Source: Acetobacter garciniae
Lineage (GTDB): Bacteria; Pseudomonadota; Alphaproteobacteria; Acetobacterales; Acetobacteraceae
Direction: 5' to 3'
Assembly (NCBI RefSeq): GCF_017377735.1
Contig: NZ_JAFVMH010000002.1
Location: 682,001 to 746,000, forward strand
DNA: 64,000 nucleotides
Positions 34,474 to 44,181 of the stretch are shown here, one piece after another (the first letter of the stretch is position 1; each line of letters begins with the position of its first letter). The notes beneath the pieces are model-generated. The model saw only the letters and a list, made by a program, of their open reading frames with translations, did not search any database and was not told where the DNA came from. The translations under genes and the position numbers were made by a program.

Positions 34474-36825
34474 ATGTTGTCACGCAATTTGGAGCAGACG
34501 CTGCATCGGGCACTTATTCTGGCCGGGGACCGGCATCACGAATATGCGACGCTTGAGCATCTGCTTCTTGCCTTGGTCGATGATGCGGATGCCGTCACGG
34601 TATTCCGGGCATGCGGGGTTGATCTCGATCGCCTCAGAACCGATCTGACCGGTTTTCTCGACAAGGACCTGGCGGGTCTGGCATCCGACCGTCCGACCGA
34701 GCCCAAGCCGACGGCGGCATTTCAACGCGTTATCCAGCGTGCGGCCATTCACGTCCAGTCCACCGGCCGGGACGAAGTCACGGGTGCGAACGTGCTTGTG
34801 GCGCTGTTTGCCGAACGCGAAAGCCATGCCGTCTATTTCCTGCAACTGCAGGACATGACACGGCTGGACGCTGTCAATTTTCTCTCGCACGGGATTGCCA
34901 AGGCGCCTGATCGCTCGACCCGTCGTCCGGTCACAGGCACCGGCCCGGGTGCCGACAAGGGCGAGGAACCCGAACGCAGCAGTGCCGAAAGCAAGCCGCA
35001 GAAGAATCAGGACGCGCTGTCGACCTATTGCGTCAACCTCAACGACAAGGCGACGGCAGGCAAGGTCGATCCGCTGATCGGGCGCGATACGGAAATCGAG
35101 CGCACGATCCAGATCCTGTGCCGGCGCACCAAGAACAACCCGCTTTACGTGGGCGATCCGGGCGTGGGCAAGACCGCCATTGCCGAAGGCCTGGCCCGCC
35201 GGATCGTGGAAGGCAACGTGCCCGATGTGCTGTTGCAGTCCACCATCTATTCGCTGGACATGGGCGCGCTGCTGGCCGGCACCCGCTACCGTGGCGATTT
35301 CGAGGAACGGCTGAAGGCGGTCGTGACCGAGCTTGACCAGGACCCGCACGCCATCCTGTTCATCGATGAAATCCATACGGTGATCGGGGCCGGGGCGACA
35401 TCGGGCGGGGCCATGGATGCGTCCAACCTGCTCAAGCCCGCCCTGGCGGCTGGCACGCTGCGCTGCATCGGTTCGACCACGTACCGCGAGTTCCGCCAGC
35501 ATTTCGAGAAGGATCGCGCGCTCGTGCGGCGCTTCCAGAAGATCGACGTGCCCGAACCCACCATCGACGATGCGGTCAAGATCCTGCGCGGGCTGAAAGG
35601 CAGCTACGAAAAGCACCACAAGGTGCGCTACACGGACGAGGCCATTCGGGGTGCTGTGGAACTGTCGGCGCGGTATATCCATGATCGCAAGCTGCCCGAC
35701 AAGGCCATCGACGTGATTGACGAAGTCGGTGCGTCGCGCATGCTGCAACCCGAAGGCCGCCGCCGCAAGACGGTGAACCTGAAGGACGTGGAAGACATCA
35801 TCGCGCGGATTGCCCGTATTCCGCCCAAGAGCATTTCCGCCGACGACAAGGAAGTGCTGCGCTCGCTCGAGCGTGACCTCAAGGGTATGGTGTTCGGGCA
35901 GGATCAGGCGATCGATGCGCTGTCGGCCGCCATCAAGCTGGCCCGTGCTGGCCTGCGCGATGCGGAAAAGCCGATCGGCAACTACCTGTTTTCCGGCCCT
36001 ACGGGTGTCGGCAAGACAGAGGTGGCCCGTCAGTTGGCGACAGCTTTGGGGATCGAGCTGATCCGCTTCGACATGTCGGAATATATGGAACGGCATTCGG
36101 TGTCGCGCCTGCTGGGCGCACCGCCGGGTTATGTCGGGTTCGACCAGGGCGGCCTGCTGACCGATTCCATCGACCAGCACCCGCACGCGGTCCTGCTGCT
36201 TGACGAGATCGAGAAGGCGCATCCCGACCTGTACAACGTGCTTTTGCAGGTCATGGATAACGGCAAGCTGACCGATCATAACGGCAAGACGGTGGATTTC
36301 CGGAATGTCATCCTGATCATGACCACCAATGCCGGTGCGTCCGACATGAGCAAGGAGGCCGTGGGCTTTGGCCGCCAGGTGCGCGAAGGTGAGGATGAAG
36401 AGGCGATCAAGCGCCTGTTCACGCCTGAATTCCGCAACCGTCTGGATGCGATCATTCCCTTCGCGCATCTGACACAGGAGATCGTGGGCCAGGTGGTCGA
36501 AAAGTTCGTGTTGCAGCTTGAAGCCCAGTTGGCTGACCGTAACGTGACGATCGAACTGTCTTCCGCCGCCAAGGAATGGCTGGCCGAACGGGGCTATGAC
36601 AGGCTTTACGGGGCGCGTCCGCTGGGGCGTGTCATCCAGGAGTCGATCAAGAAACCCTTGGCGGAGGAACTGCTCTTCGGCCGCCTGGCCAAGGGTGGCG
36701 CGGTCAAGATCGGCCTGAAGAACGGCGAGCTGACCTTCGATATCGTGGAGAATAGCGGGGCAGGCGCCCTGGGTTCAGGCGAGGACGAGCGTGGCAGCGA
36801 ACGCGAGGAAGAAGCCGCCGACTAA
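34474..36825 (+). CDS. clpA: ATP-dependent Clp protease ATP-binding subunit ClpA
   Basis: A 783-residue AAA+ unfoldase pairing with ClpP. The N-terminal double Clp-N repeat (1-150, [28 protein letters not shown]) binds ClpS. Two AAA+ modules follow: D1 Walker [10 protein letters not shown] with Walker [10 protein letters not shown], and D2 Walker [10 protein letters not shown] with Walker [13 protein letters not shown] linker ([17 protein letters not shown] type) separates N and D1. The AAAGGAG ribosome site sits before ATG 34474. A strong terminator is 30 bases past the stop. Length is slightly above the 758 of E. coli ClpA. Confidence 0.97.
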   Translation: MLSRNLEQTLHRALILAGDRHHEYATLEHLLLALVDDADAVTVFRACGVDLDRLRTDLTGFLDKDLAGLASDRPTEPKPTAAFQRVIQRAAIHVQSTGRDEVTGANVLVALFAERESHAVYFLQLQDMTRLDAVNFLSHGIAKAPDRSTRRPVTGTGPGADKGEEPERSSAESKPQKNQDALSTYCVNLNDKATAGKVDPLIGRDTEIERTIQILCRRTKNNPLYVGDPGVGKTAIAEGLARRIVEGNVPDVLLQSTIYSLDMGALLAGTRYRGDFEERLKAVVTELDQDPHAILFIDEIHTVIGAGATSGGAMDASNLLKPALAAGTLRCIGSTTYREFRQHFEKDRALVRRFQKIDVPEPTIDDAVKILRGLKGSYEKHHKVRYTDEAIRGAVELSARYIHDRKLPDKAIDVIDEVGASRMLQPEGRRRKTVNLKDVEDIIARIARIPPKSISADDKEVLRSLERDLKGMVFGQDQAIDALSAAIKLARAGLRDAEKPIGNYLFSGPTGVGKTEVARQLATALGIELIRFDMSEYMERHSVSRLLGAPPGYVGFDQGGLLTDSIDQHPHAVLLLDEIEKAHPDLYNVLLQVMDNGKLTDHNGKTVDFRNVILIMTTNAGASDMSKEAVGFGRQVREGEDEEAIKRLFTPEFRNRLDAIIPFAHLTQEIVGQVVEKFVLQLEAQLADRNVTIELSSAAKEWLAERGYDRLYGARPLGRVIQESIKKPLAEELLFGRLAKGGAVKIGLKNGELTFDIVENSGAGALGSGEDERGSEREEEAAD

Positions 36826-36855
36826 ACGGCTTTCGTTTTCTTCGCAGCTAACAGA

Positions 36856-36889
36856 CGGTCGGTCAGAGTATTCTGGCCGACCGTTTTTT
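36856..36889 (+). terminator. Terminator after clpA
   Basis: CGGTCGGTCAGA (36856-36867) pairs with TCTGGCCGACCG (36872-36883), a 12-bp stem with one mismatch and a 4-base loop, followed by a run of six T. Confidence 0.9.
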
Positions 36890-36950
36890 ATGGATACCCG
36901 TTTAGGCGAAGGTCGGAAAAACCTGGCTCACGAAATAGTCCGTAAAAGTC

Positions 36951-37032
36951 TAAAAGTTTTTGGGTGTCGCCTTTTTTCAAAAAGGCGACGTTCTTTGAAG
37001 CTTTTTAAAAAAAGCTCCACCAAAAACTTTTA
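36951..37032. repeat. Palindromic repeat doublet (REP-like)
   Basis: Outer inverted arms TAAAAGTTTTTGG and CCAAAAACTTTTA bracket two internal hairpins: GTCGCC-tttttt-caaaaa-GGCGAC and GAAGCTTTTT-(A run)-AGCTcc. The spacer matches the diverged doublet at 15159 and one arm matches the single unit at 12604. The element lies between clpA and the convergent DUF3465 gene. Confidence 0.75.
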
Positions 37033-37058
37033 TCAATTTTTCATCAAAACCCCGGGCC

Positions 37059-37625
37059 TTAATCGTATTTCGTGCCATTGACGGTAACAAAGCCGGGGAT
37101 CGGCCAGGACCGGCCCGTGCCGCGATGGGTCCAGTCAATGCCCTGGCTGCGGTAGGAATCGTAATAATACCGCCCGACCACTTCCACCTTGTCGCCCTTG
37201 CTGACCCACGGCCATGCTGGCGTGTGCATTTCGTCCAGATTGGTGACGATACGGATGGAAATATCGGGCGCGACCGCAACATAGAAATAGCCATGCACGC
37301 CGCTGCGGGTCCGGCTTGAATGGGCGGCCACGGCCACGACCGTGCCGCAGATATGCACTGCCACATCGCCCTTGGGGCCGCCATTTTCAAAAGCCTGCTG
37401 CTTGGCCTGGAAGTCAGCGTTATCGCAGATGGCCGCAACGCTGGTGGGCGGTGCGGCTTCGGGCTTGTGGCTACGGTGTCGGGCCAGCGCCGCAGGGGCT
37501 GCGGCCTGCATCAGCAGGGCACTTGCCACAAGGCAGGCCGCGGGCAGGGATAAATGCCCCCCCCTGCGCGGCGGGGGACCGGCGGGCATGGAGGTGGCAG
37601 GGCGAGGGCGGTAAAATCCGGTCAT
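37059..37625 (-). CDS. Exported DUF3465-type protein
   Basis: About 188 residues. A hydrophobic segment (LPAACLVASALLMQAAAPAALA, ~28-50) marks secretion, with cleavage after ALA. The mature domain (CGTVVAVAAHSSRTRSGVHGYFYVAV ... KGDKVEVVGRYYYDSYRSQGIDWTHRGTGRSWPIPGFVTVNG) has the DUF3465 pattern, an OB-like beta-barrel ending in DWTH and a GxVxxxGxxY tail. The function of the family is unknown to me. ATG 37625 was chosen because the preceding 40 residues in frame are not coherent. It is alone, convergent with the repeat doublet and clpA. Confidence 0.75.
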   Translation of the reverse strand: MTGFYRPRPATSMPAGPPPRRGGHLSLPAACLVASALLMQAAAPAALARHRSHKPEAAPPTSVAAICDNADFQAKQQAFENGGPKGDVAVHICGTVVAVAAHSSRTRSGVHGYFYVAVAPDISIRIVTNLDEMHTPAWPWVSKGDKVEVVGRYYYDSYRSQGIDWTHRGTGRSWPIPGFVTVNGTKYD

Positions 37626-37873
37626 GATAGGCAAGCCTGACTGTGCGAATAAAACTGCACTGGCATGGCGGGCCGCCTGGCCAATGTCAAATGGCGGGCA
37701 TGCACATTCCCTTTGCCGTGACCGCGTTACCGAGCCTGTCAACATGCCCAAGGTGCTGCCTCGCGGCGGCGAGTCTTGTCATTTCCAGCCTCTGTGCGGC
37801 TGCTTTGCGTCTCACCCGCTGATGGCTCTTCCCTGCCCTGAAGGTGGCTGGCACCGCACGGGCCGTTTTCCGC

Positions 37874-38788
37874 TCAGGCTTTGGAATGGCTGGCCTGTTT
37901 TTCGTTCCGCAGGGTGGTGCGGTAATCGTCGATCTGCTTGGCGATTTCGGGGGCCAGTTTGGGGGTCACCTGATGCAGGCCGCGCAAGGCGCGAATAATG
38001 GTGCCGATCACCACCAGCCTTGCGTACCATTTATGGTTGGCGGGCACGATGGTCCAAGGCGCGTAGGGGCGGGCGGTATGGGTTATGGCCTCCTCATACG
38101 CGGTGCGATAGCTGTCCCAGAATTCCCGTTCGCGCAGGTCAGCGGGGGAGAATTTCCAGTGTTTGTCGGGCACGTCCAGCCGGGCCAGCAGGCGTTCGCG
38201 CTGTTCCTCGCGCGAGATGTGGAGAAAGAACTTGAGAACAACCGTGCCCTGGCGGGTCAGGTAGCGTTCCAGATGGCGGATATCGCTGTAGCGCCCGTCC
38301 CAGAATTCCGGGGTGTTGGTGGCGCAGGGCAGGTGTTCGTTCTCAAGAAGCTGTGGGTGGACCTTGGTAACCAGCACGTCCTCATACTGGCTGCGGTTGA
38401 AAATGACGATGCGCCCGGCCTGCGGTGCGGCGGCGTGGATACGCCATAAAAAGCCGTGCAGCAGTTCCGTGGGGCCGGGCTGCTTGAAGGATGTGACAGC
38501 CACCCCCTGCGGGTTCACGCCCGACATCACATGCTTGATGGTGCCGTCCTTGCCCGCCGTATCCATGCCCTGAAGGACAATCAGCAATGACCGGGTCTGG
38601 TTGGCGTAAAGCAGTTCCTGCAAGGTCTGGAGCAGGCCCTTGACCTTCTTGAGCAGCTTTTTCCCGTCCTGCTTGTGCAGGCCCAGATGCCCGTCATCGT
38701 TGGGGTCGTGGTCGCTGAGCTTGAAGTTATGGCCATGGGTGACCTGGTAACTGTCGAGAGCGTCGAGAAAATGCGAAAGCGTTGTCAT
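37874..38788 (-). CDS. ppk2: Polyphosphate kinase 2 family protein
   Basis: A 304-residue PPK2-fold phosphotransferase. Walker A is LQGMDTAGKDGTIKHVM, followed by FKQPGPTELLHGFLWRIHAA, IFNRSQYEDVLV, the ERYLTRQGTVVLKFFLHIS Walker B-side strand and lid residues. It uses polyphosphate to phosphorylate ADP/AMP or GDP; the IFNRSxYEDVLV signature is nearest the short (class III-like) group, but substrate preference is inference. ATG 38788 was chosen; the frame upstream to 38908 is not convincing. Confidence 0.92.
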   Translation of the reverse strand: MTTLSHFLDALDSYQVTHGHNFKLSDHDPNDDGHLGLHKQDGKKLLKKVKGLLQTLQELLYANQTRSLLIVLQGMDTAGKDGTIKHVMSGVNPQGVAVTSFKQPGPTELLHGFLWRIHAAAPQAGRIVIFNRSQYEDVLVTKVHPQLLENEHLPCATNTPEFWDGRYSDIRHLERYLTRQGTVVLKFFLHISREEQRERLLARLDVPDKHWKFSPADLREREFWDSYRTAYEEAITHTARPYAPWTIVPANHKWYARLVVIGTIIRALRGLHQVTPKLAPEIAKQIDDYRTTLRNEKQASHSKA

Positions 38789-38893
38789 GGGCTCAAGCCT
38801 GCTGCAAGGATCGGGTTCTGTAAAGCCTACAGGATGGTTCGAAATTACGGCGTTAATCTTGTCAAAATCGTCAAAGACCTCATATTTCCAGGT

Positions 38894-39502
38894 ATGACAT
38901 CCTTGCATTCCGCTCTTTGTGCCAATGCGATGCTCGAAGAAGGCGTCTCCCTCGCGGGCATGCTGCTTGTGGCCACCCCAATGCTGGGGGAAACACCGTT
39001 TTCCCAGAGCATCATCTATCTATGCGCCCACACGACCGAAGGCGGGGCCATGGGACTGGTCGTCAACCGCCGCCTGGCCCGACCCGACCTGACCGAACTG
39101 CTGGAACAGCTTCATATCCGGCCCGCGCCGTCCATGCGCCGCATCGGCCTGTGCGCCGGTGGCCCCTTGGACGAAGGCCACGGGCTGGTGCTGCATTCCT
39201 CCGACTGGAAAGGGGAGGAAAGCATGACCGTGACCTCCAACGTCACGCTGACCGCCAGCATGGACGTGCTCAAGGACATTGCGGGCGGGCAGGGCCCGCG
39301 CGATGCGTTGCTGGCCATGGGCCATGCGGGATGGGCGGCTGGCCAGTTGGAGCAGGAAATCCTGCATCATGATGCGTGGCTGGTAGCCCCCGCCACGCGC
39401 GACCTGCTGTTCGGCCTGGACCAGACAGCCAAATGGCGACGGGCCCTGGCCTCCATCAGGATTGATCCCGCCCGGCTGAGTTCCCAGACCGGACACGCCT
39501 GA
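38894..39502 (+). CDS. yqgE: YqgE/AlgH family protein
   Basis: A 202-residue protein of the UPF0301/DUF179 family. Motifs are SLAGMLLVATPMLGETPFSQSIIYLCAHT, GAMGLVVNRRL, LCAGGPLDEGHGLVLHS and ALLAMGHAGWAAGQLEQEI. The biochemical role is unknown although it is conserved. ATG 38894 was chosen; ATG 38930 is also in frame and closer to the conserved part. It is divergent from ppk2 with a 105-base gap and converges on rapZ. Confidence 0.92.
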   Translation: MTSLHSALCANAMLEEGVSLAGMLLVATPMLGETPFSQSIIYLCAHTTEGGAMGLVVNRRLARPDLTELLEQLHIRPAPSMRRIGLCAGGPLDEGHGLVLHSSDWKGEESMTVTSNVTLTASMDVLKDIAGGQGPRDALLAMGHAGWAAGQLEQEILHHDAWLVAPATRDLLFGLDQTAKWRRALASIRIDPARLSSQTGHA

Positions 39503-39507
39503 AAAAC

Positions 39508-39536
39508 GGCCCCCGGGGGTGTTCCCCGGCTGGGCC
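39508..39536. terminator. Hairpin between converging yqgE and rapZ
   Basis: GGCCCCCGGGG pairs with CCCCGGCTGGGCC across a TGTT loop with a small bulge. No clear T-run, so it may be a Rho-assisted or bidirectional end. Confidence 0.4.
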
Positions 39537-39658
39537 CTGAACGGCGGTCCTCACATAGGTTCTGACCGGCTGAGGCTGAAGGTGTAGCCCCCGGGGAATA
39601 TGGCCGCAGGCCTGTCAGTTCCGTTGGTCCGGCAGCGCGTCATGGCCTGTGCCGTGTC

Positions 39659-40645
39659 TCAGCTTGCGGGAACCTGGGGCATGTCGGGCTTGAAGCCTTC
39701 TACCGGCTTTCTGGCCCAGCGCCAGGAGGTCAGTCCCTGGCGGGCCAGTTCGCGGTGCATGATCATGATCGGCCATTGCCCGGCCCCTTTATAGGCCCCC
39801 ATGCCATCGGGGGCGGCCAGGCGTGCGGCAAGGGCTTCGACAATGGTGACCGAGCGGTGCCGCCCGCCCGAACAGCCTATGGCGATGGTGGCGTATTTCT
39901 TGCCTTCCTGCACGAAGCGCGGCAGCACAAGCTGGAGCATGGCGTGGATCTGGTCCAGGAACGGCGCATAATCCGAATCGGCCATGACATAGGCCGCCAC
40001 ATCCGCATCCAGCCCGGTCTTGGGGGCGAGTTCGGGCACGTAATGCGGGTTGCGCAGGAAACGCGCATCCAGCACCAGATCGGCTTCGCGCGGCAGGCCG
40101 GATGGATAGGCAAAGGACATCAGGGCCACGGTCAGCCCTTCGCTGCCTCCCCCTTCCCACGGGCTGAACCGGCTTTCGACAAACCGGCGCAGTTCCGGCG
40201 GGGGCATGTCGGTGGTGTCGATCACCAGGTCGGCGGCGGCGCGCAGCGGGGCTGTCAGGGCGGTTTCGGCCTCGATTCCCTCGGTTACGTTGCCATGCAG
40301 GGCCAGCGGGTGGCGCCGGCGCGTGGCCGTATAGCGGCGCAGCAGCACGTTTTCATCCGCGGTGGCGTAGATCAGTTCCACGCGCAGATGCGGGTTCACG
40401 CGCAGCCGGGCCACGGCGTCCAGCACGGCCGTGGCGTCGAAGCCCCGGGTGCGCGAGTCCACGCCAATGGCGACCGGCCTTTCCGCACGGGCGACAATAT
40501 CGTCGAGCATGCCCAGCGGCGGATTATCGATGACCTCGTGATCGAGATCTTCCAAAATCCGCAATATGGACGATTTCCCTGCCCCGGACAGGCCGGAAAC
40601 CAGCAGAATGCGGCGTGGCGCGGGCGTGTCATCCGCCGAAAACAT
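39659..40645 (-). CDS. rapZ: RNase adapter protein RapZ
   Basis: A 328-residue P-loop protein. Walker A is VSGLSGAGKSS near residue 18 and the C-terminal domain is YATIAIGCSGGRHRSVTIVEAL...LARQGLTSWRWARKP, the RapZ signature. In enteric bacteria RapZ directs RNase E to GlmZ sRNA; in alphaproteobacteria the role is less defined. The GGAGAGG site supports ATG 40645. It lies 3' of chvG on the same strand, with the RidA-like gene in the opposite orientation between. In many alphaproteobacteria hprK precedes rapZ in this place; none is seen. Confidence 0.95.
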   Translation of the reverse strand: MFSADDTPAPRRILLVSGLSGAGKSSILRILEDLDHEVIDNPPLGMLDDIVARAERPVAIGVDSRTRGFDATAVLDAVARLRVNPHLRVELIYATADENVLLRRYTATRRRHPLALHGNVTEGIEAETALTAPLRAAADLVIDTTDMPPPELRRFVESRFSPWEGGGSEGLTVALMSFAYPSGLPREADLVLDARFLRNPHYVPELAPKTGLDADVAAYVMADSDYAPFLDQIHAMLQLVLPRFVQEGKKYATIAIGCSGGRHRSVTIVEALAARLAAPDGMGAYKGAGQWPIMIMHRELARQGLTSWRWARKPVEGFKPDMPQVPAS

Positions 40646-40891
40646 TGACGGCTTTTCCTCTCCATGGGTCGGGAAGGTGGTGGCTTGGGGCAGACAGGCT
40701 GCGCGAGGAAGTGGTCACCTTCAAGGACGACGCGGTACTTTAGAGCAAATTCCGGCCGGGTGAGAAGGCTTTACTCATCAAATCAGGCATCACTTCAGGG
40801 CGGGGCGGTCATTCCTTTTTTGAAATAAATATCGCCTTCACATGCAAAGAAAAATTGCGGTCGGACCGTTCCTCGCCTAAATCATGCTTCC

Positions 40892-41356
40892 GTGATGACA
40901 GACAGACGAAACGTGGCGCGCAGCCAGGGTGACGACCAGTCCACCCCTGCGCCAGCACCCCATTTGGAAAAGGGTCGTGCGGGCCGTACCCGTGGGGGCA
41001 GGCCCCGCCCACAGGGCCCACGTGTCAGCCAGACACCTGACGGGCTGGTTATCAGCGGGTTGCAGGCGCCTTCGGGCGGGGCCATGGATGTGGCCGATCA
41101 GTGCCGTGCGGCGTTGGATCTGGGGACGGAACTGCTGGCGGCCCACGGGTTCGCCATGCGCGATGTCACGCAGCTTGTCTGTATTATTGGCGATGCGGAT
41201 GGCTTTCCGGGCTGCTTTCCCGTCCTGCGGCATTATTTCGCATCCGCCTCCCCGGTCCTGACCCTGATCTGGCTCAAGGATGGCGGAGCCGGCGCGCCTG
41301 CCATCACCTTCGATCTGGTGGTCCACCAGCCCCTTGGGGAAGACGACGTATTATAG
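40892..41356 (+). CDS. RidA-like protein lacking the usual Arg
   Basis: A 154-residue protein. Residues ~50-150 (GLVISGLQAP, VADQCRAALDLGTELLAAHGFAMRDVTQLV, then DADGFPGCFPVLRHYFAS) have the RidA/YjgF order of strands and helices. At the PARTxV site, where active RidA has the catalytic Arg, this protein has PVLTLI, so imine deaminase activity is unlikely. A basic N-terminal 45 residues (RNVARSQ, GRAGRTRGGRPRPQG) is extra. Start is ATG 40892 or 40895. It is encoded opposite to chvG and rapZ and its stop is 4 bases from the chvG stop. Confidence 0.6.
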   Translation: MMTDRRNVARSQGDDQSTPAPAPHLEKGRAGRTRGGRPRPQGPRVSQTPDGLVISGLQAPSGGAMDVADQCRAALDLGTELLAAHGFAMRDVTQLVCIIGDADGFPGCFPVLRHYFASASPVLTLIWLKDGGAGAPAITFDLVVHQPLGEDDVL

Positions 41357-41360
41357 TGCT

Positions 41361-43190
41361 TCAGCGCTGCGGGCCCGGTGCCCGGGGAAGCTGGATGGTA
41401 AAGCACGCGCCGCGGACATGGCCCTGGCCGTCATGCAGGTTTTCCACGGTGATCGCACCGTGCAGCGCTTCCACGATCTGGCGGCTGATGGACAGGCCCA
41501 GCCCCGAATGCTGGCCGAAATTCTCGTCCTTGGGGCGTTCGGAATAAAAACGGTCGAAAATTGAATCGAGCTTGGCCTGCGGAATGCCCGGCCCTTCATC
41601 CGAGACGGAAATGTTCACCATCGTCCCGTGGGCTGCGGCGTGCAGGACAATGCGCCCGTTCGGCGGGGAGAAGGAAATGGCGTTGCCGATCAGGTTGCGC
41701 AGGACCTGAACCAGCCTGTCTTCCACGGCCAGGACTTCCAGCGGGCGTTCGGGCGTATCCTGGTGGATATCGGTCACGATCACGGGCTGGCCGTCCTGGC
41801 GGGTGGCCTGGTGGATTTCGGCCAGCACGCTCAGCAACGGCCCGATGGCCACGGGCCTGGCCTTGGCGCGCGACATTTCGGCATCCAGGCGGCTGGCATC
41901 GGAAATATCGGTAATCAGCCGGTCCAGGCGGCGGACATCGTCGTTGATGATCGTCAGCAGGCGGCGCTGCTGGTTCAGATCCTCGATCCTGAGCAGGGTT
42001 TCGATGGCCGAGCGGATGGAAGAAAGCGGGTTCTTGATTTCATGGCTGACATCGGCCGCGAAGCGCTCGATCGCGTCCATGCGCTTCCACAGGGCCTGCG
42101 CACTGGCCTGCAGGGCGCGGGCCACATCCCCGATTTCATCACGCCGGGCCAGCAGGCGGGCGGGCACCGTGCCCGTGCGCCCCGTCGTATCGCGCATGAT
42201 CTGGGCGGAAGCGGCAAGCCGCAAAAGCGGGCGCGCAATCGTCAGGGACAGGTACCATGACAGCAAGACCGTCAGGATCAGCGCCATGAACACGAGCGAG
42301 AGAATCGTGGAGCGGATGGTGAACAGCGACCGGTCCACCTGCGAGGCCACGCGTGTCAGTTGCAGGACGCCCACCGTATGGCCGTCATGGATCACGGGTT
42401 CGGCTACCGTAATCAGCAACCGCCCGCGTGCGGTGCGCCGGATATAGGGCGGTGTTTCGGGCTGGGGGTGTGGCATGCCTTCGGGCATGACGATCCCCCC
42501 GGGCCCCGGCGGGCCGGGAGGGCGTTCGGGAATGTCCTCCTCATCCGTCTGGAGCGTGACGATCTGCGGGTTATGGCTCGACCACAGCCAGGTCAGGAAC
42601 CGTTCGTACAGCCCCGGCTGCATGGACGGGGGAAAGGGAATGGTGCGGGCATGGCGCTGCGCCATGGGGGGAATGGGTGTGTCCTGCGTGTCCGAGACAT
42701 CGATCAGGTTGTCCGCCACAAGCCGCCCGTCGGGTCCGAACAGGCGGGCATGGGCGGTGGGGCTTGGTTCTGTCAGGCGCTGCACCAGCGGGCGCGCGAG
42801 GGAGGCTTCGAGCACGTAGCCGTTATCGGCCGGGTTCGCAGCGCGGCCGTGAACGCTCTTGACCGCACTCTGCCCCAGCGCCCCCGCGTAAATGCGGGCC
42901 TGTTCGCGCAGGCCGGTCACTTCCGTGCTCAGCAGGCTGTTGCGGAACTGGTTGAGGAACAGCAGCGTTACCCCCAGCAGGGCCAGGGGCAGGATATTGA
43001 CCAGCAGAATCCGCCGCATGAGGGGGGAGACCAGCCGCGTGCGGGACGCACGATAGGCGGCGGTTGCCTCGACACTGTTCCTGTGGGGGCGTTGCCCGGG
43101 CATGCGCAGCCCCCGCAGCGGGCCTGTGCGCAGGGAACCCAGCCTGTCCGCCAGCGGCGCAAGAAGGGGAATGCGGGGCCGATCCGTCAT
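41361..43190 (-). CDS. chvG: Sensor histidine kinase ChvG-like
   Basis: A 609-residue inner-membrane kinase. TM1 (LVNILPLALLGVTLLFL, ~62-80) and TM2 (ILSLVFMALILTVLLSWYL, ~302-320) bracket a long periplasmic sensor with a Pro-rich loop (RPPGPPGPGG). A HAMP-type linker follows, then the H-box DVSHEIKNPLSSIRSA (phosphorylated His), the N-box LIGNAIS, and G boxes DEGPGIP and GLGLSI. It phosphorylates ChvI and in relatives senses acidic or envelope stress. It is 41 bases downstream of chvI on the same strand. A basic N-terminal ~55 residues precedes TM1. Confidence 0.92.
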   Translation of the reverse strand: MTDRPRIPLLAPLADRLGSLRTGPLRGLRMPGQRPHRNSVEATAAYRASRTRLVSPLMRRILLVNILPLALLGVTLLFLNQFRNSLLSTEVTGLREQARIYAGALGQSAVKSVHGRAANPADNGYVLEASLARPLVQRLTEPSPTAHARLFGPDGRLVADNLIDVSDTQDTPIPPMAQRHARTIPFPPSMQPGLYERFLTWLWSSHNPQIVTLQTDEEDIPERPPGPPGPGGIVMPEGMPHPQPETPPYIRRTARGRLLITVAEPVIHDGHTVGVLQLTRVASQVDRSLFTIRSTILSLVFMALILTVLLSWYLSLTIARPLLRLAASAQIMRDTTGRTGTVPARLLARRDEIGDVARALQASAQALWKRMDAIERFAADVSHEIKNPLSSIRSAIETLLRIEDLNQQRRLLTIINDDVRRLDRLITDISDASRLDAEMSRAKARPVAIGPLLSVLAEIHQATRQDGQPVIVTDIHQDTPERPLEVLAVEDRLVQVLRNLIGNAISFSPPNGRIVLHAAAHGTMVNISVSDEGPGIPQAKLDSIFDRFYSERPKDENFGQHSGLGLSISRQIVEALHGAITVENLHDGQGHVRGACFTIQLPRAPGPQR

Positions 43191-43231
43191 GGGGCAGAAC
43201 AGGTCATGCGGCCGGGCGGGGCATGCCGCCT

Positions 43232-43945
43232 CTAGTCCTCACGGTAGCGGTAGCCGATGCCGTAAAGGGTCTCGATCTGGTTGAAGTCGTCATCCACCTG
43301 GCGGAATTTCTTGCGCACGCGCTTGATGTGGCTGTCTATGGTCCGGTCGTCCACATAGACCGTATCGCCATAGGCTGCGTCTATGAGCTGGTCGCGCGAC
43401 TTCACCAGCCCCGGGCGCTGCGCCAGTGTCTTGACCAGCAGGAATTCTGTCACGGTCAGGGGTACGTCTTCCCCTTTCCAGGTGCATTTGTGGCGCAGCT
43501 CGTCCAGGGCCAGTTCGCCGCGGATCAGCGCGCCACCGGCCGGTGCGCCATTGGCTTCCGCACGGCTGGCGTCGTTGCGGCGCAGCAGGGCGCGGATGCG
43601 TTCAAGCAGCAGCCGCTGGGAAAACGGCTTGGTGATATAGTCATCCGCCCCCAGCCGCAGACCCATGAGCTGGTCGACTTCCTCGTTCTTGGACGACAGG
43701 AAAATGACAGGCAGGTTGGAGCGGGTGCGCAGGCGTTGCAGAAGCTCCATGCCGTCCATGCGGGGCATCTTGATATCCAGCACCGCCAGGTCGACCGGAT
43801 AGGCCGTCAGCCCCTGCAAGGCCGATTCCCCGTCCGTATAGGTGCGGACATTGAAGCCTTCGGCCTCAAGCGTCATCTGAACCGATGCCAGAATGTTGCG
43901 ATCGTCATCAACCAGCGCAATTGTCTGTTTGGTGCGCTCAGTCAT
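43232..43945 (-). CDS. chvI: Response regulator ChvI-like (OmpR family)
   Basis: A 237-residue regulator. The receiver has the acidic DDD near residue 13-15, phospho-acceptor Asp in [14 protein letters not shown], the conserved Ser/Thr in FLSSKNE and the Lys in YITKPFS. An OmpR-type winged helix follows ([17 protein letters not shown] ... [16 protein letters not shown]). It is activated by ChvG and controls envelope, acid and carbon-related genes in alphaproteobacteria. It heads the chvI-chvG unit and is divergent from grpE with a 236-base gap. Confidence 0.95.
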   Translation of the reverse strand: MTERTKQTIALVDDDRNILASVQMTLEAEGFNVRTYTDGESALQGLTAYPVDLAVLDIKMPRMDGMELLQRLRTRSNLPVIFLSSKNEEVDQLMGLRLGADDYITKPFSQRLLLERIRALLRRNDASRAEANGAPAGGALIRGELALDELRHKCTWKGEDVPLTVTEFLLVKTLAQRPGLVKSRDQLIDAAYGDTVYVDDRTIDSHIKRVRKKFRQVDDDFNQIETLYGIGYRYRED

Positions 43946-44181
43946 TGTTTACGTATTCCTTCACAGCCATCGCGCAGGCGAAACAGATTAGGCTTGGCGG
44001 GCGCACCGTGCCAAGGGGCGGGGCGGAGGAATAACGCTGTTTTTTCCTCCCGCCCGCTGGACCGCGCACCAGACCGCGACACGGACCGCCCGACCTGCCA
44101 GGTGCAGGAGCGGTAAAATCATGCCCCGGATGCGGTGGCAAGGTCTTGTCGGCTGCGGTGGTGTTGCTTACCTATTGAAAT

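Noticed and set aside
34480-36468. A 662-codon open frame opposite clpA
   Set aside because: Shadow frame; clpA motifs on the plus strand are complete and the antisense product resembles nothing.
40646-41360. Remnant of hprK between chvG and rapZ
   Set aside because: The minus-strand frames here show no HprK motifs; the RidA-like gene occupies the other strand.
44146-44181. RpoH promoter before grpE (CTTG ... CCTATT)
   Set aside because: Spacing between the two parts is about 22 bases and the -10 would be at the start codon, so it is not credible.
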